DNA of 64,000 nt, from positions 12,966,501-13,030,500 of the forward strand of contig OZ005613.1 in NCBI GenBank assembly GCA_963930655.1, written 5' to 3'. The DNA comes from Myrica gale (Eukaryota; Streptophyta; Magnoliopsida; Fagales; Myricaceae). Made by a program: the position numbers and the translations under genes. Numbering within the stretch: the first letter of the stretch is position 1; each line of letters starts with the position of its first letter. A model generated the notes under the pieces. That model saw nothing but the letters and a program-made list of their open reading frames with translations, was not told the DNA's origin and did not search any database. Below, piece after piece: positions 1 to 11,792 of this stretch.

Positions 1-2633
1 GCATGTTTCTTTAATGGACAAGACAAAGATTTTGTAACGAGAATTTTGGAAGGGTGCGATCTCTATCCAGTTATTGGAATGCAGGTTCTCATTGAGAAAT
101 CTTTGCTAAATATTGAAAACAACCAGCTGCAGATGCATGACTTGCTACAATTGATGGGTAGAGATATTGTTTACCGAGAATCTCCTAATGAGCCTGGAAA
201 ACGGAGTCGGCTATGGTGTAATGAGGACGTGCTCCATGTTCTAATGGAAAACACTGTAAGAGTCATATTTAAGAAACTTTTTCCCGAAGCAAAACTTTCA
301 AATGTATACTTTTTCTTTACCATTTAAGTCCTAATTTTTTGTCATCCACTTGGTATGTGGTTTACCAGGGAAGTAATACAGTTGAAGGCATAAAACTCGA
401 TTTTCTTGAAGACGAAGATGTATTGTTGAGTTCTAAAGCCTTCACGAAAATGAAAAGGCTTAGACTGCTGATGTTCCGTAATGTGCACTTTTCTAAAGGC
501 CCTAAATATCTGTCTAGTGAGCTAAGATTGCTTAATTGGCCTTTATACCCCTCCTCATCTATGCCGTCCAATTTTCACCCAAAGAAACTTGTCGCTCTCA
601 ACATGCCTCAGAGTAAAATCAAGCAATTGGAAGGATTGAAGGTATAGTTACTCTCTATATATGATTTCTTGTTTAAATCAGATGGTAAATTCTTGGAAGC
701 TAATACAATTGATCATTCTCCCTCTGTTTGACAGGATTTTGGAAATCTGAAATATATGAATCTCAGTTACTGTGAGTATTTAACATGCATTCCTGACCTC
801 TCAACCACCGTACACCTGGAGAGCTTGATTCTTAAGGATTGTAAAAGTTTAGTTGAGGTTCATCAATCCATTGGATCTCTAGACAAAATGATTACTTTGG
901 ACCTTGCATTTTGCTCTAACCTTAGAAGTCTTCCAAGCAATCTGAAGATGACATCTCTTCAAAGACTAGTTCTTAAAGGATGCATAAGACTTGAGACATT
1001 TCCCAACATTGTGGGAAAAATGAGTCGTTTGCGCGAAATTCATTTACAAGAGACTGCCATAAAAGAACTGCCTTTGTCAGTTGAGTATCTTGCTGGACTT
1101 GAAGATATAAGACTAGAATCCTGCAAGAATCTCAAAGACCTCCCAAGTAGCATTTCTAAATTGCCACGTCTTAGGAATCTTGTTCTTTTTGGTTGCTCAA
1201 ACCTTGGAAAGTTTCCAAAATTGTGTTCACAGAGTGATGAACTCTCATCATGTTCAAATGTTCTTACATCGTCAAATCTGAGCAAAACACAAGATTTCAA
1301 CCTTTCTACAAATAGTTGTATCCCGATTGGGTTTCCAGTTTTACATTCATTGGTCCTTGAAAACTGCAACCTATTTGAAGTAGATTTCCTCGCGAGTCTT
1401 AATTGCTTTTCCACACTAAAATCATTGAACCTATCAGGAAACAATTTTGATAGTCTGCCCACGTGTATCTGCAAATTTACTAACTTGAAATTCCTCCAGT
1501 TGAGAAATTGTGAGCGGCTTCGTCAAATTCCTGAGTTTCCACTAGAGTTTCCATGTTATGTAAATGCAACTGGTTGCACAGCGTTGATCGAGAATAAGGA
1601 CAACAATGTGGCAAATTTATTGTCAAGTGAGGTTGATTCTCTCTCTCTCTCTCTCTCAAATCTCTCTCTCTCTCAAAACCACATACTAATGATCATCATT
1701 TATGCCTTACAGAGGTTTCGTGGACAATCTAAACTTGACATTGTACTTCCTGGAAGTAGTGTACCAGATTGGTTTTGCCACCATAGTACCAAAGGTTCTA
1801 TATTGTTTCAAGTGCCTTTAAATTTATATGCCAAGCTTGAAGGTTTGGCTTTTTGTTCTGTTTTAAGGTCAAAAGTTGGAGCATTGGATTTGGATACATT
1901 TTCATGTGAAGTCAAAGCCTTTGTCAATAGTAAAGCAATTAGCTTTTTGCAGAAGACATGTAAACCATCACATTTGGATCATGTGTGGCTACACTATCTT
2001 CCACATCGTTTTTCTTGGCACTTGGATGAGCCCCAACCCCTATCAGAGAATGAATGGTGTAACTTTGAAGTTTCATTTAAAGTCCTTTCAAATGCGAAGC
2101 TGGAGGGTGATTTCGATCTTTTTATTGACAAAATGTTTGAAGATATTGAGTTACCTACAAAAGAGTTTTTGAAAAGTTGTGGGGTCCAGTTGATATTCAA
2201 GTCCGGCGAGATAGCAAATGATCCAAGGGTGATCCAGTACTACTTTCCTACTCAGGTTGAACCTATTGACAAATCAGTAGATGTAGTTGAAGCTGCTCAA
2301 CTTACTAAGAGACGCCTTGAGGACTATGACTACGATGATCACTTGGAATACAATTGTCTCCCACAGCATAAGAGACACCATGGGGCCTTGTGCAACAAAT
2401 TATCAGGGACAGATAATGGACGTGGACATCAATTAACTGCAGTCAATAATCAAATATCAGGAGGAAAAACCAGGACAAAGTATAAGGACCTAGCCAAGGT
2501 TCCTAGATTTGGCTCGAATGTTAGTCAGGGTGTTAAGGTTGGGCTTGGGGTCGGAGTGGGTTTTAGGTCAAAAATTTTCCTACAAAGAAGGAAGAAAAAA
2601 GTGCCAAGATCTGATGAAACACCATCAGTTTAA
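1..2633 (+). CDS. TIR-NB-LRR (TNL) disease-resistance protein, 3' part
   Basis: The gene enters from the left edge, so the TIR domain and P-loop lie outside. Visible exons are 1-255, 369-641 and 735-2633 (or 735-1631 plus 1713-2633), with GT-AG borders and one frame throughout. Exon 1 reads as the end of NB-ARC, with the winged-helix MHD-like motif QMHDLLQLMGRDIV and the RSRLW signature before the LRRs. Exon 2 and most of exon 3 are LRRs of the TNL kind (LKYMNLSYC, LESLILKDC, AIKELPLS). From about 1720 comes a C-JID / post-LRR domain (IVLPGSSVPDWF, later CGVQLIF). The last ~130 residues are charged, with KRR and RRKKK clusters that could be nuclear-localisation signals; this is inference. The family senses pathogen effectors, and its TIR domain has NADase activity on activation. 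Stop is TAA at 2631. No internal damage is seen in the part present. Confidence 0.9.
1632..1712 (+). other. Probable 81-nt intron of the TNL gene, in frame and stop-free
   Basis: The stretch begins GTTGAT after codon GAG and ends TTACAG before AGG. It contains a (CT)n tract and a TACTAAT branch-point-like motif about 25 nt before the acceptor. It is 27 codons long with no stop, so the ORF runs through it, but its translation is a low-complexity LSLSLS run followed by hydrophobic residues that do not resemble LRR or C-JID. Many TNL genes have an intron between the LRRs and the C-JID. Removing it joins LLSSE directly to RFRGQSKLDIVLPG. Confidence 0.6.
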
Positions 2634-4512
2634 TTACTAGTTCGCCGATGAACATCCGGTGAGAATATGGACATTGTTAAGCATCACTGTGACAGTGGTT
2701 TGTTTTCGTCTGTGAAACCAATGGACTCGAGGACTTGAGGGGAAAAAAAAAGACCAACTACGGAGGAGTTTACTAAAGACCCTTTTCAAGCATCATTTTT
2801 TCCTAATTCCATGTGGAAATCTAATCATCTGTTTTCTTTCCACTTAGGTTGCTGCATTTACTTTCTTCCAAAGAAACTCACTAGTTTGGTTACAAAGTGG
2901 AGATTTTTTTTAAAGTCCCTGGCTACTTTTTGTCTTTCCATATAAGGAAAATTAATTGAAAATCATTTGGATGGTTGTAGCCATATGAGCTAGTGTGTCA
3001 TCTGTTCAAACTATTTATGATCTATCATCTTTCATTAGAATAGGTTTCATGTTTCAGATGTAATACAGTTACAAAGCAAAAGAAGCATAATTATGTTGTA
3101 CTTCCACTGAAATTTTGAATTTTTTTTTTTTTTTGGATACTGAAATTTTGTATTTGAAATGCTTCAAGTACCGTCCTTCACTGCAAAGACTCTAAAATCC
3201 ACGAAACAAAGTACCACCTTACTCTCTTCGTTCATTGCTCACTTTGTCCCTTAGCTTTGAAAAAACCTTGAACACCTTTTTTAACAATGCCATTACTCAT
3301 GTGTTACTTGCCACCACTCTCCTATTTCTATAAATTAGATGTATTCGATCTTATCTGGCCTCTCAATTAGCATATACCACTTCCTTCCATTATTTTCTGG
3401 ATTATGATTGTGCATCTTCCTCTCTTATTTAGTGGATTAAGACTATGCTCTAGTATTTCTAGTCTTTCCACCTCTCTAAAGCTGAAGTTCATTTGGTTTT
3501 GTTATTTGCATGCCTAGCCAGGAGCTCCGTATAGATGGCATTGTACAGCTTGACAGTTTTTTTGTCTCCTTCCCATACTCTCTGCCTGTACATTACCTCT
3601 GTAGCCTTAGCTCAATTATAATTTTGATGTAGTTGTTCGTGATGACCATGCTAGTGACAGCATTTTGTTGCGTGCTTAGACCTACTGTCATCCTCCGGCT
3701 CCAATGGATCCAACAGAGTTGAAGCTTATGTAACCTTTGCTATCCATTGCCGTGCCACTCACCCTAGGATTGACTAATGTCATCCTGGATGGCAAATCCC
3801 TATGTACCATCTGTGGCGTACAAGTGCCTGCATTTACTAAGAAATTGGATGGATTCAATCTTATCTGCCCTCTCAAGTAGCATATTCTTCAGCTTCCTTC
3901 CATAATTTCTTGGATTATGATTGTGCGTCTTCCTTCCTTAATTTCATGGATCAAGATTATGCTCTAGCGTTTCTACTCTTTGCATATCATTTATGGTGAA
4001 AGTCGCTTGTTTTTGTTACTTGCAGGCATAGCCATAACTTCATTTGGATAGCGTGGAAGGTAGTGCTGCATCGACTATCTCATAGAGATGCTCTTTTGCT
4101 AAGACACAGTCTCGTCTTTACCATGATATTGCATAGCTTGACAGGTTTTTTTCTCCTCCCTGGGGCTCTACAGATACATTGCCTCTGTCGCCTTACCTCA
4201 AGTTAATTTTGATGTAGTTGTTCATAATTAGCATACTAGTTGACAGCTGCTTGTTGTTTGCTTAGACCTACTGTCTTGCTCCACCGGAACTAACTGTCAG
4301 TGAAGCATCATGCATGTAACCTTTTTTATCCATTTCCATGCTACTCACCCCTAGGATTGATCATCTTATCCTGGATGGTAATTTTGTGTGTTATTAATGC
4401 CATACAAGCGCCTACATTTACTAAGAAGTGGTCTATTGATACCACTATTGCAGCTGTGTTGTTTCTTTCCTGATAAAACTACTGATAAATAAATCTGTCG
4501 GTACATAGCCTA
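2634..4512. repeat. TNL 3' flank and diverged tandem duplication (~550-bp unit)
   Basis: After the TNL 3' flank, two diverged direct copies lie side by side, about 3325-3848 and 3838-4432. Shared landmarks are 'ggattatgattgtgc' at 3399 and 3912 and 'cttagacctactgtc' at 3675 and 4261. The offset drifts from 513 to 586 nt through indels. The duplication therefore looks old. No coding frame or known element is recognised in the unit. Confidence 0.75.
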
Positions 4513-5004
4513 GAAAAGTTGGCATCGTCCCAAGATGATATTGGCGCTTGGCACTATGTGATATCCCCAAACCAGACTCCCCACTCAGGACAATATATAG
4601 CTCTGCAATAAAGCTCGCTCCTTTTTCTCTTTGAGATCTCCAATCTGATCCACCACCAACACCATGGCCATGGCAACCTCACCCAACTCCCTTCTCCTCA
4701 AGAACCCCAACAGTCCCCTCCTCATAAATCCTAACCATGCTATCGGCCCCACCACCACCCATCTTACCACCGTTAAGCTCCCTACCAAGTCTGTCTCCTT
4801 TCTCGAGGAGGCCATGTTGTTACCTAAATAATTCACTTCGAAAAAGGGTTGATCCGATAAGGGATCAGACCAAACATATAACAGAGTAACTCAAATCGGT
4901 TTTTCTGCAGAATCAACAAGAAATTGGAAATCACCTTGTCACCTGCTACTTTTAGCAAACCTCTGTAAGGCATAAATATCATCTTGGGACGATGCCAACT
5001 TTTC
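4513..5004. repeat. Perfect 29-bp inverted repeats enclosing ~430 bp
   Basis: The arm at 4513-4541 is the exact reverse complement of 4976-5004 (both contain 'ggcatcgtcccaagatg'). The interior holds a TATA-like 'atatatag' near 4594, a pyrimidine-rich leader and a 55-codon ORF. The layout resembles a small transposon or foldback that captured a gene start. No target-site duplication was found, and the repeat does not clearly extend beyond 29 bp. Confidence 0.7.
4664..4831 (+). pseudogene. Transit-peptide-like 55-aa ORF (possible gene-start fragment)
   Basis: ATG GCC ATG GCA opens a 55-residue frame rich in Ser, Thr, Pro and Asn and poor in acidic residues, beginning MAMATSPNSLLLKNP. It ends TAA at 4829. 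The leader just upstream is CT/CA-rich, as in a plant 5' UTR. The composition resembles a plastid transit peptide without its mature protein, so it may be the captured first exon of a plastid-protein gene. The parent gene was not recognised. It could also be a chance ORF. Confidence 0.35.
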
Positions 5005-7160
5005 CAACATTGGCCGATAGCATCGTCCCTAATATAAGACCATTGAACTTTCCTAGATTATATCTATCTCTGTCTTTTTTTTTTACACAAAAGATTTAAA
5101 TAACCAAGCAGACACAACAAACCAGTTGTGATAATAGCAGTATAGACTCAGATAGAAGTAAATAGAGTTGAGTGACTACTTCCCTCGTATCATCAGATTC
5201 TTGTTTTGCTTATCATGCCAGTTGTTTCGTGAGCAGGCCTGTTTGAATAGCCTAAATATTATTCAGGCTACTCATTAATAACCATTGTAGCATTTTAGGG
5301 AACTGTATTATTTTATGGTGTGATTATTTATGGATTGGTTCTCATTTCCGCTTAACTTGTTTCTCATTCCACTCTGCCTTCTCCCTTGTCCAGCACATTT
5401 TGGGTTGTCTTCGTGTGTTTATACAATAGAGCAGTACGTCACAAATTTTAATAGATGAAAAGTACAATAGATCAAAGGTGGGAGAAAGAACACAGAAGAA
5501 ACAACAAGTGATGCGGCCTAAAAACCCTACATCCATGGTTTCTGAGGCCTATGAGACTACATACTGAGAAAATGTATATAGTATATACTAAAGTGGAATC
5601 TTATATAGAAACCAAAGTAAATATGAGAACACTAAATGTATATTATATAATATATATTAAAGTTGAATTTCTCTCCCCCTATCAAATTATTTATTTTCGT
5701 GACAATAAACATAAAAAAATTCACTCAAAGCACCCCTATTTACTTTTTCACACTTCCATAAAATTATATTTTTATTACTCTCTCTCAAAATCTAATAAAA
5801 TTCTAATCCACCTCAATTTTTACAACATTATTAAAAATTTAGTTTGAAAACACCAACTTACATTAAGCAACTGCGCCCTTTCTGAAACCATTAATGGGGT
5901 TCAAAAGATCATAGGCTTTCAAGTTTGGAAACGAATTCCCCAACTTTGTTGTTTAATTAGCAATAAGGACATGGAAACCCTGAAATTCCTGCATAAGACT
6001 GCATTGCAGACGCCACTTGCACATCACATCCATGGGTAAGAATTGCAGCAGCTTTCCTCCTTTTGTCGGGTACTTGATTTGTTGGGAATTGAGAATATAT
6101 AGCCTTTTGGGTATCTCGAATCAGAGAGCAACCGAGAAGATGTTTCTACTCAAATGAAGTTGAAGCTAAAATGAGTGTTAAGGCTATTTTCTGCATGCAC
6201 AAATTGTTAGTCATTCTCTTCATTTTTGTGTTTACATACAATATATTCAGACTGATATTTCTATTTAACAACAAAAATTTCCCATTAGATTGAGCATCAC
6301 CTGGGTTCTGCTGCGCCAAGCTTTGGGAAGGCGTAGTACGCTATTCGACACGTGTATACAAAAATCAACTAGCCGACCTTGCCCATGGGTCCTAATCTAT
6401 TGCAGTCCTAAAAGCCCATGGGTCTTAAATCTAGGGCAGCCCTAAACGTAACACAGTTCCGTTAAATTCTCGTGTTTTCATCTTTAAGAAGTGGCAATTG
6501 TTAAATAAAAAGGATAAAATTTTCACCTTCCAACCAGAGATTCTGACAGTTCACATCCCACATCACTATCTTTTTCACATTGCTTTTACATCTCAAAATT
6601 AGTATCTTTTTCACCTTACATCCATATTAATTTTGATTATTTTGTATTCTTGTGAATTTGGACGAAAAACATTTTTAGAACTTTAAAATTACGATTTTAC
6701 CCCTTCAAAAATATAATCTTTCGTAAGTAAAAAAATATAATTAATAGTAAATTTTGAAGAAATTGATAAAATATCTAAAATTATATAGTTAGTAAATTTT
6801 GATGAAGGGAATAAACAATCTAGTTGGTAGGTAAACTACGACAGAAGTAATACTTTAGGTACAAAAAGACAAGACCCGAAGAGAGTGGTAAAAGTAGTAA
6901 TTTAGGGTAAAAAATGTCAAGACCCCAGAGAGTAAGAAAGTGCATTTATCCCACAAAAGCTGACAAAATACGGCAGCTGCTCCATTTGAAAATAAGCCAT
7001 GTGACAAGACTCTAGATCACCAATCCAAAGGGGTTCCTAATTTGAGCTAACCAGGACCATCTAACTTTGTCTTGTCGGTTATTTAGTGAAGCTCCTCATC
7101 CAAACACGATGGACACTGTAAAAGAGCCAATTCAATAAAACAGACTTGGGCGGCATGTAA
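5005..7160. other. AT-rich intergenic DNA
   Basis: No gene is seen. At about 5640-5852 there is an AT-rich MITE-like stretch related in wording to copies elsewhere in the window (tracts such as 'ttactttttcacacttcc'). At 6381-6447 a 33-nt unit starting 'gcccatgggtc' is present twice in tandem. The last ~200 bases are 3' flank of the FNR gene on the opposite strand. Confidence 0.5.
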
Positions 7161-10100
7161 TCAATACACTTCAACATGCCATTGCTTGTTCTTTTTGAGC
7201 TGTGAGAGCTTCTCTTCCCAATTCTCCCCTCTTTGCTCCGCAACCCTCTTAAGCGTTTCTTGGATCCCAGGCATCATTCCCTTAAGCCCACAAAAGTAAA
7301 TGTGGGCACCGCCATCCAAAAGCTTGAAGACTTCATCACTGTATTCCTCAATCTTGTCCTGAACATACATCTTGCCTCCACTCTTATTCTTTTGCTCTCT
7401 ACTAAGGGCTCGGTCGAAGCGGAACTTGTCTGGGTAGTCCTTAAGATACTTTGTAAATTCATCATCATAGAGGAGACTGTCAGAATTGGCCACCCCAAGG
7501 AATAGCCAGGCAAGACCATTGAACTTGAACGTAGGGACAGACTCCATGAACATACGACGAAGATAGCCTCTATATGGAGCAACGCCAGTTCCAGTAGCAA
7601 TCATTATGTGGGTGGCATTTGGGTTGTCTTCAGGCAAAAGCATTATCTTGCCAGAGGGCCCTTTCCACATCATTTAATTAAGAGCAGAATAAGAAACAAG
7701 TCTAGAACACAACAACAGTGAAACTCTATGATACACCAACACCAAAGAATCACCAGCCACTTCAAATAAGATTATCTATTATTTATGAAGATTATCTTGA
7801 TCATTATATTACGAACCATAATTCTGAAGCATGACCAGCTTGAAGACTACATAAGCAGAACATTAGGAAAACCAAAAAATAATGGGAGGAAACCTAAACA
7901 AAGCAATTTAACCAAAAAAAGATAAAGAAAAAACATCACATGGACTTTCCCTGGGCACTAGAACAAAATCACTGGAATAGTGTAAACCATTCGTCCAAAT
8001 CGTACTCATTTACTCCCAGATTTGGGAGGAAAAGTCCAAGAAGGGCAATTATTACTTAATTAGGAATCCCATCTTAGTTAAGCTATAGTAGCACTACTAC
8101 AGACCCACCCTTCCCCAACGAGGGGCCGAAAGGAATAAAGAAAATAAATCTGCTTTCGCCCTCGTATGAAAAGGTTTTGGCCCATGAACTCTCTGAGATT
8201 TGAGTGCATGAATGATAAAATTACTGACTGGTAAATCATACGAGAGTCTCTTTCTTGTCTTTCCTACTGAACCATTAGAGAGTTTGGTATCGTCCAAATG
8301 TCAAGCTAAAAGAATCATTGACCAGCAGACCCTGACCCACCATTCTGCATCAAACAAACACTCCAGGCTTTTGACTGTCTGGACTGGAACAACAAGTCAT
8401 CATGTTTGGCCACTTTTTACAACCCACAGGGCACCTATCAGCTCTAAGAAACTGTCTTTATTTCTTGTTTATCTTACATAACACAAATAACCTTATTCTA
8501 ATACTTAAAAGTAGCGATGACAAATCCCTTCCACACGCTAAATTACAAATATTATGTCTTGCTGTTCTACAGCGTTTGTTTGCCAAAATTTTGGGGAATA
8601 TTCCCAAAATTTTGGGAATCTTTTGGATATTGAGGTTTATTGGGGTTTGTGAAAATTTTGAAGTGTGTTAGTGTAGATGTTGAAAATTTTGAAGTGTGTT
8701 TGGGCTTACTTGAAATTTTGATACCCCGAAAAATTGGTAAAACAAACGCCACCGTGCGTATGATTAGAAACTTGCTATTTAGTTTCTGACTTGCTTCCAA
8801 CATGGTACTTATGTCACAACATTCAAGTACCAACTAAAAGAAAGTGCAAGCAAGTGACGTGATTGACTACTTATGTTCAAAAGCATCAACTTTGAAGTCC
8901 TATGTAAAGGAAACCTTACCTGTGATCTTTACTTTATCTCCAGGCTTTGAGTTGCACAAATAGTTGCTGCACACACCATTCTTGGAAGGATCCTCCTTTC
9001 CGGTCTCAGGGTCATAATAAACAGCACGGCGGACACATAAGCTGGCTGTCTTGCCATCAAAATTGTCTCCATACCTAGTCGAAGCGATTGAATATAACCG
9101 AACATTGTGGGGAGACCCAGGTTTCTTTGGGTTTTCACCCTGATGATGCGTGAAGAGATTGTTTGAATATCAGAGAGGACTATTTTTAGTTCATAGAGAC
9201 ACCAAATAGATATTTTTAGAATGGCAAGAGCATATTAAATATATATCTGGTTAAAGAGATGTGTTGAGACCCTCAGTCGACTGGAACTAAAACTAAAACT
9301 AGATCATTAATTGTTTGATTTTTATAATCCTAACCAGTAGCATCAGAGATCCATAGGCAAGGACAGAAACAAGTAAAAAAGTAACCAAATTTACAATGTA
9401 AAATCTCTAAGCCATAATTTGCTTAGAAAGAGAACCTAAAACTTCAAGAAAAATAATACAAGAATCTAATCACCAGGTAACTAGTTACTTACAGGAGGAA
9501 TCACACCATAACTCTGTCCTTCCCAGTATGGAACATTGCCACCATGATCAATCACAATATGACAAGTCTCTCCAGGAGCTTTTGGGCCCACAAGCCTCTC
9601 AACAGAAACAATGGTTGCTGTAAAAGGTTCCTTGTTCTTGTACAAATGTAGTGGTGGCTCTTTAGCTTCTTCAAGGTTTAAAGGGGAAACCGCAACTTTA
9701 GATATGCTAGCTTGTTGCACTGATTGGCATATTATCTGTTGATTCCTCAACCGTGCATTATTTATTCTCAAGTCCAACGATAAGAAGGGTGTCTGTGATC
9801 TATCATGAAAGTTTATGCTATGTGTCTGCAACAAAATGAAAACAATTACCCTGAGAGGTCAAAAACCATACAAACTGCAGAGAAGGTTAATTTGCAAACA
9901 ATAATCAAGCCAACCTTTTTTTTTTTTTTATAACCCAGGAGCTCCCAAAGCGGGTCACTTCGTGTACCCGACCCTACAAGCCAACCTGGGGGCATGTGTC
10001 AGGAACCCACCCAACACACCCCAGTTAAGTCAAAAGCGATAATGGCAGTGTTGGGGCTCGAACTTGGGACATGTGAGAACCCAAGCCGTACCACCAGACC

Positions 10101-11792
10101 AAACCCCTGGGGGTAATAATCAAGCCAACCTTAAGACCACATTAATTATGTCATGCATCTTTCTCTCAAAGAATCATAAGAAAAGTAAATAAATATTAAA
10201 CATATTGACTATGGTGTTGTGGAAATATACAAGTATGGGTACAAGAAAGACAGTGCAAATTGGGGAATCATGGCCTCAAATCCATATGCTTCTTTTCCAA
10301 AGGTACACCTTAAGAGTATTATGCGACTTCAATTTCCCTCTATCTCTCTCTCAATTCTTTCTCACTCTCTCCAGTCTCCCCCTCACTCAAGGTGGTGGGC
10401 CCTTTTTTTTGCATCAGTCATAGTTAGATAACGAGGCAATAACCAAAAGCAGTGACTATAGCTTTTAGATTATTTTGACTTCAATGAAACCACGTTAGAC
10501 GGAACCTGCATGCTGTCAATTGCTTTGATCAAAGCTTTTTCTAGGGTAAATCTAACCAAAGGAAAAGTAAGTGAATTCTCTTTTCACCTAGGGAAAAAAA
10601 AGTGATTTTCATTTCATCTTTGTTGTGTTCGCAAACCAAGATTTTTTGAAAATTTTGAGAATGTTGTGAAAATTGAGGTAGATTAGAGTTTTATTGGATT
10701 TTGACAAAAAAAAAAAATAGTGAAAATAGTATTTTATGCGAGTGGGTGAAAAAGTGAAGAGATAGATGATTTGAGTGAATCTTTTATGTTTATTGTAATA
10801 GAAAGAGAGGATTTTATGGGGAGGGGAGAAAACGATTTTGAAATTTTTTATCATTATTTTCTTAACCAAAATTTTGAGTTAGTTATGTTTACATTTAAAA
10901 AATTTGGATGGGTAAAAAATCCCCCAATATTTTGGGTTTGCAAATACTACCTTTGTTTCTGCAAAGACAGAATCTGTTTCCTACAGGTCATTACATGCAA
11001 CCCATCAAGACTATTCCAGTTGCTATCGATGGGAAAAGCCATTAAATCTTTGAATCACAGTCAATTTGAAAACTGAGACAACAACAATAGCATTGAGATA
11101 TAGATATGAGAAATAACAGTAAGCCGCACAACGTTGACAACACATCTCCAATAACTTCTGTATTTTTTTTATTGGTGCATTTGGGTGGAAGTAATTGAAG
11201 AGAAGGGATTTTCTGTATTTCAATCTTTTCAGTTCAATGGCTTGGATTGAAATATGGATAGCATAAACTTTTCTGTTGATGAAATTTTGAGTCGCCTACA
11301 TATTGTCGTTTCAAACACTCTAACAACTATAGGAGCTTTCATATCCTAGAATTGAAACTCAACAAGCCCTTGAATTTTATGATCCTTTGGAGAGCACGGA
11401 CATACTGAATCAGAACAACGAATAAAAGATTATAGAAGTTAAAAAAAAACACCTTAAAAACAGATCTCCTGGTGGACAAATCGCTTCCGAAAGGAACACT
11501 CGCTGCAACCTGAAAGCAAACCCACAGATCAAAAACATTAACAGAGAAGTAAACTCAAAAGCAGAGAGAACATCCCCCATTTGGCAGCTGAGACCTTTTT
11601 TGTTTACTCATATTACAGTCTGCACTTAAAACGTGAAGTACAAGAGCGAAATTTCATGTCATGTCATTTCATTTCCATTTCTTTTTCTTTTTCTTTTTCA
11701 GCGTTTTACCGGCAGCCAAGTAGAGGGCAAGGATCGAAAGACATATAAGAAACAAGAAATGGGTCGACCTGAGATGCGGCCAACTGAGCCAT
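7161..11792 (-). CDS. RFNR: Ferredoxin-NADP+ reductase, root-type plastid isozyme
   Basis: Five coding exons on the minus strand: 11792-11769, 11509-11453, 9825-9493, 9139-8920 and 7660-7161. They total 1134 nt and 377 aa, usual for the family. All introns are GT-AG with matching phases; the last acceptor (GGAAAG) is weak in sequence. Residues 1 to ~65 are a Ser/Arg-rich plastid transit peptide starting [18 protein letters not shown]. The FAD-binding motif RLYSIAST is at ~152-159, the NADP-binding motif GTGVAPYRG at ~235-243, and the catalytic C-terminus ends WHVEVY with the terminal Tyr that stacks on FAD. FNR passes electrons between ferredoxin and NADP(H). Root-type isozymes run in the NADPH-to-ferredoxin direction to feed nitrite reductase and glutamate synthase in non-photosynthetic plastids. 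The N-terminus ([15 protein letters not shown]) matches the root rather than the leaf type. A TATA-like TTATAAG lies about 80 nt upstream of the ATG. No damage is seen. Confidence 0.95.
8572..8749. mobile_element. MITE-like inverted-repeat element, copy A
   Basis: This sits in the last FNR intron. Its left end 'gcgtttgtttgccaaaat' mirrors the right end 'aattggtaaaacaaacgc'. Body motifs ('ggggtttgtgaaaattttg', 'ttgaaaattttgaagtgtg') recur in four other copies in this window. No coding capacity and no clear target-site duplication. Confidence 0.6.
9918..10114 (-). mobile_element. tRNA-derived SINE in an FNR intron, 18-bp target-site duplication
   Basis: Read on the minus strand, it starts CCCCCAGGGGTTTGGTC, has an A-box-like TGGTCTGGTGG and a B box GTTCGAGCCC about 40 nt later, and ends in a poly(A) tail (the T run at 9918-9930). 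It is ~197 bp long. The flanks are perfect direct repeats of 'aataatcaagccaacctt' at 9900-9917 and 10115-10132, so insertion by LINE-type target-primed reverse transcription is clear. The perfect repeat suggests a fairly recent insertion. It lies in the 1.6-kb FNR intron in the same orientation as the gene. Confidence 0.9.
10206..10302 (+). other. Protein-like fragment inside an FNR intron, opposite strand
   Basis: One frame reads [20 protein letters not shown] followed by [12 protein letters not shown] and then a GT. The composition is protein-like (Tyr/Lys/Trp) and unlike the surrounding AT-rich intron. It may be a retroposed or captured exon. I do not recognise the family, and a chance ORF is possible. 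Confidence 0.25.
10622..10942. repeat. AT-rich MITE-like repeat in an FNR intron
   Basis: The sequence from 'cgcaaaccaag' to 'ttgggtttgcaaatac' has short mirrored ends (gtttgc / gcaaac). Its body motifs, such as 'gattagagttttattgga' and 'gtgaaaaagtgaagagatag', recur at about 22613-22960 and 62167-62345. It is non-coding. Borders are approximate. Confidence 0.45.

Noticed and set aside
7233-7600. Open frames on both strands across the last FNR exon
   Set aside because: Shadows of the FNR coding frame, which matches the family to its terminal Tyr.
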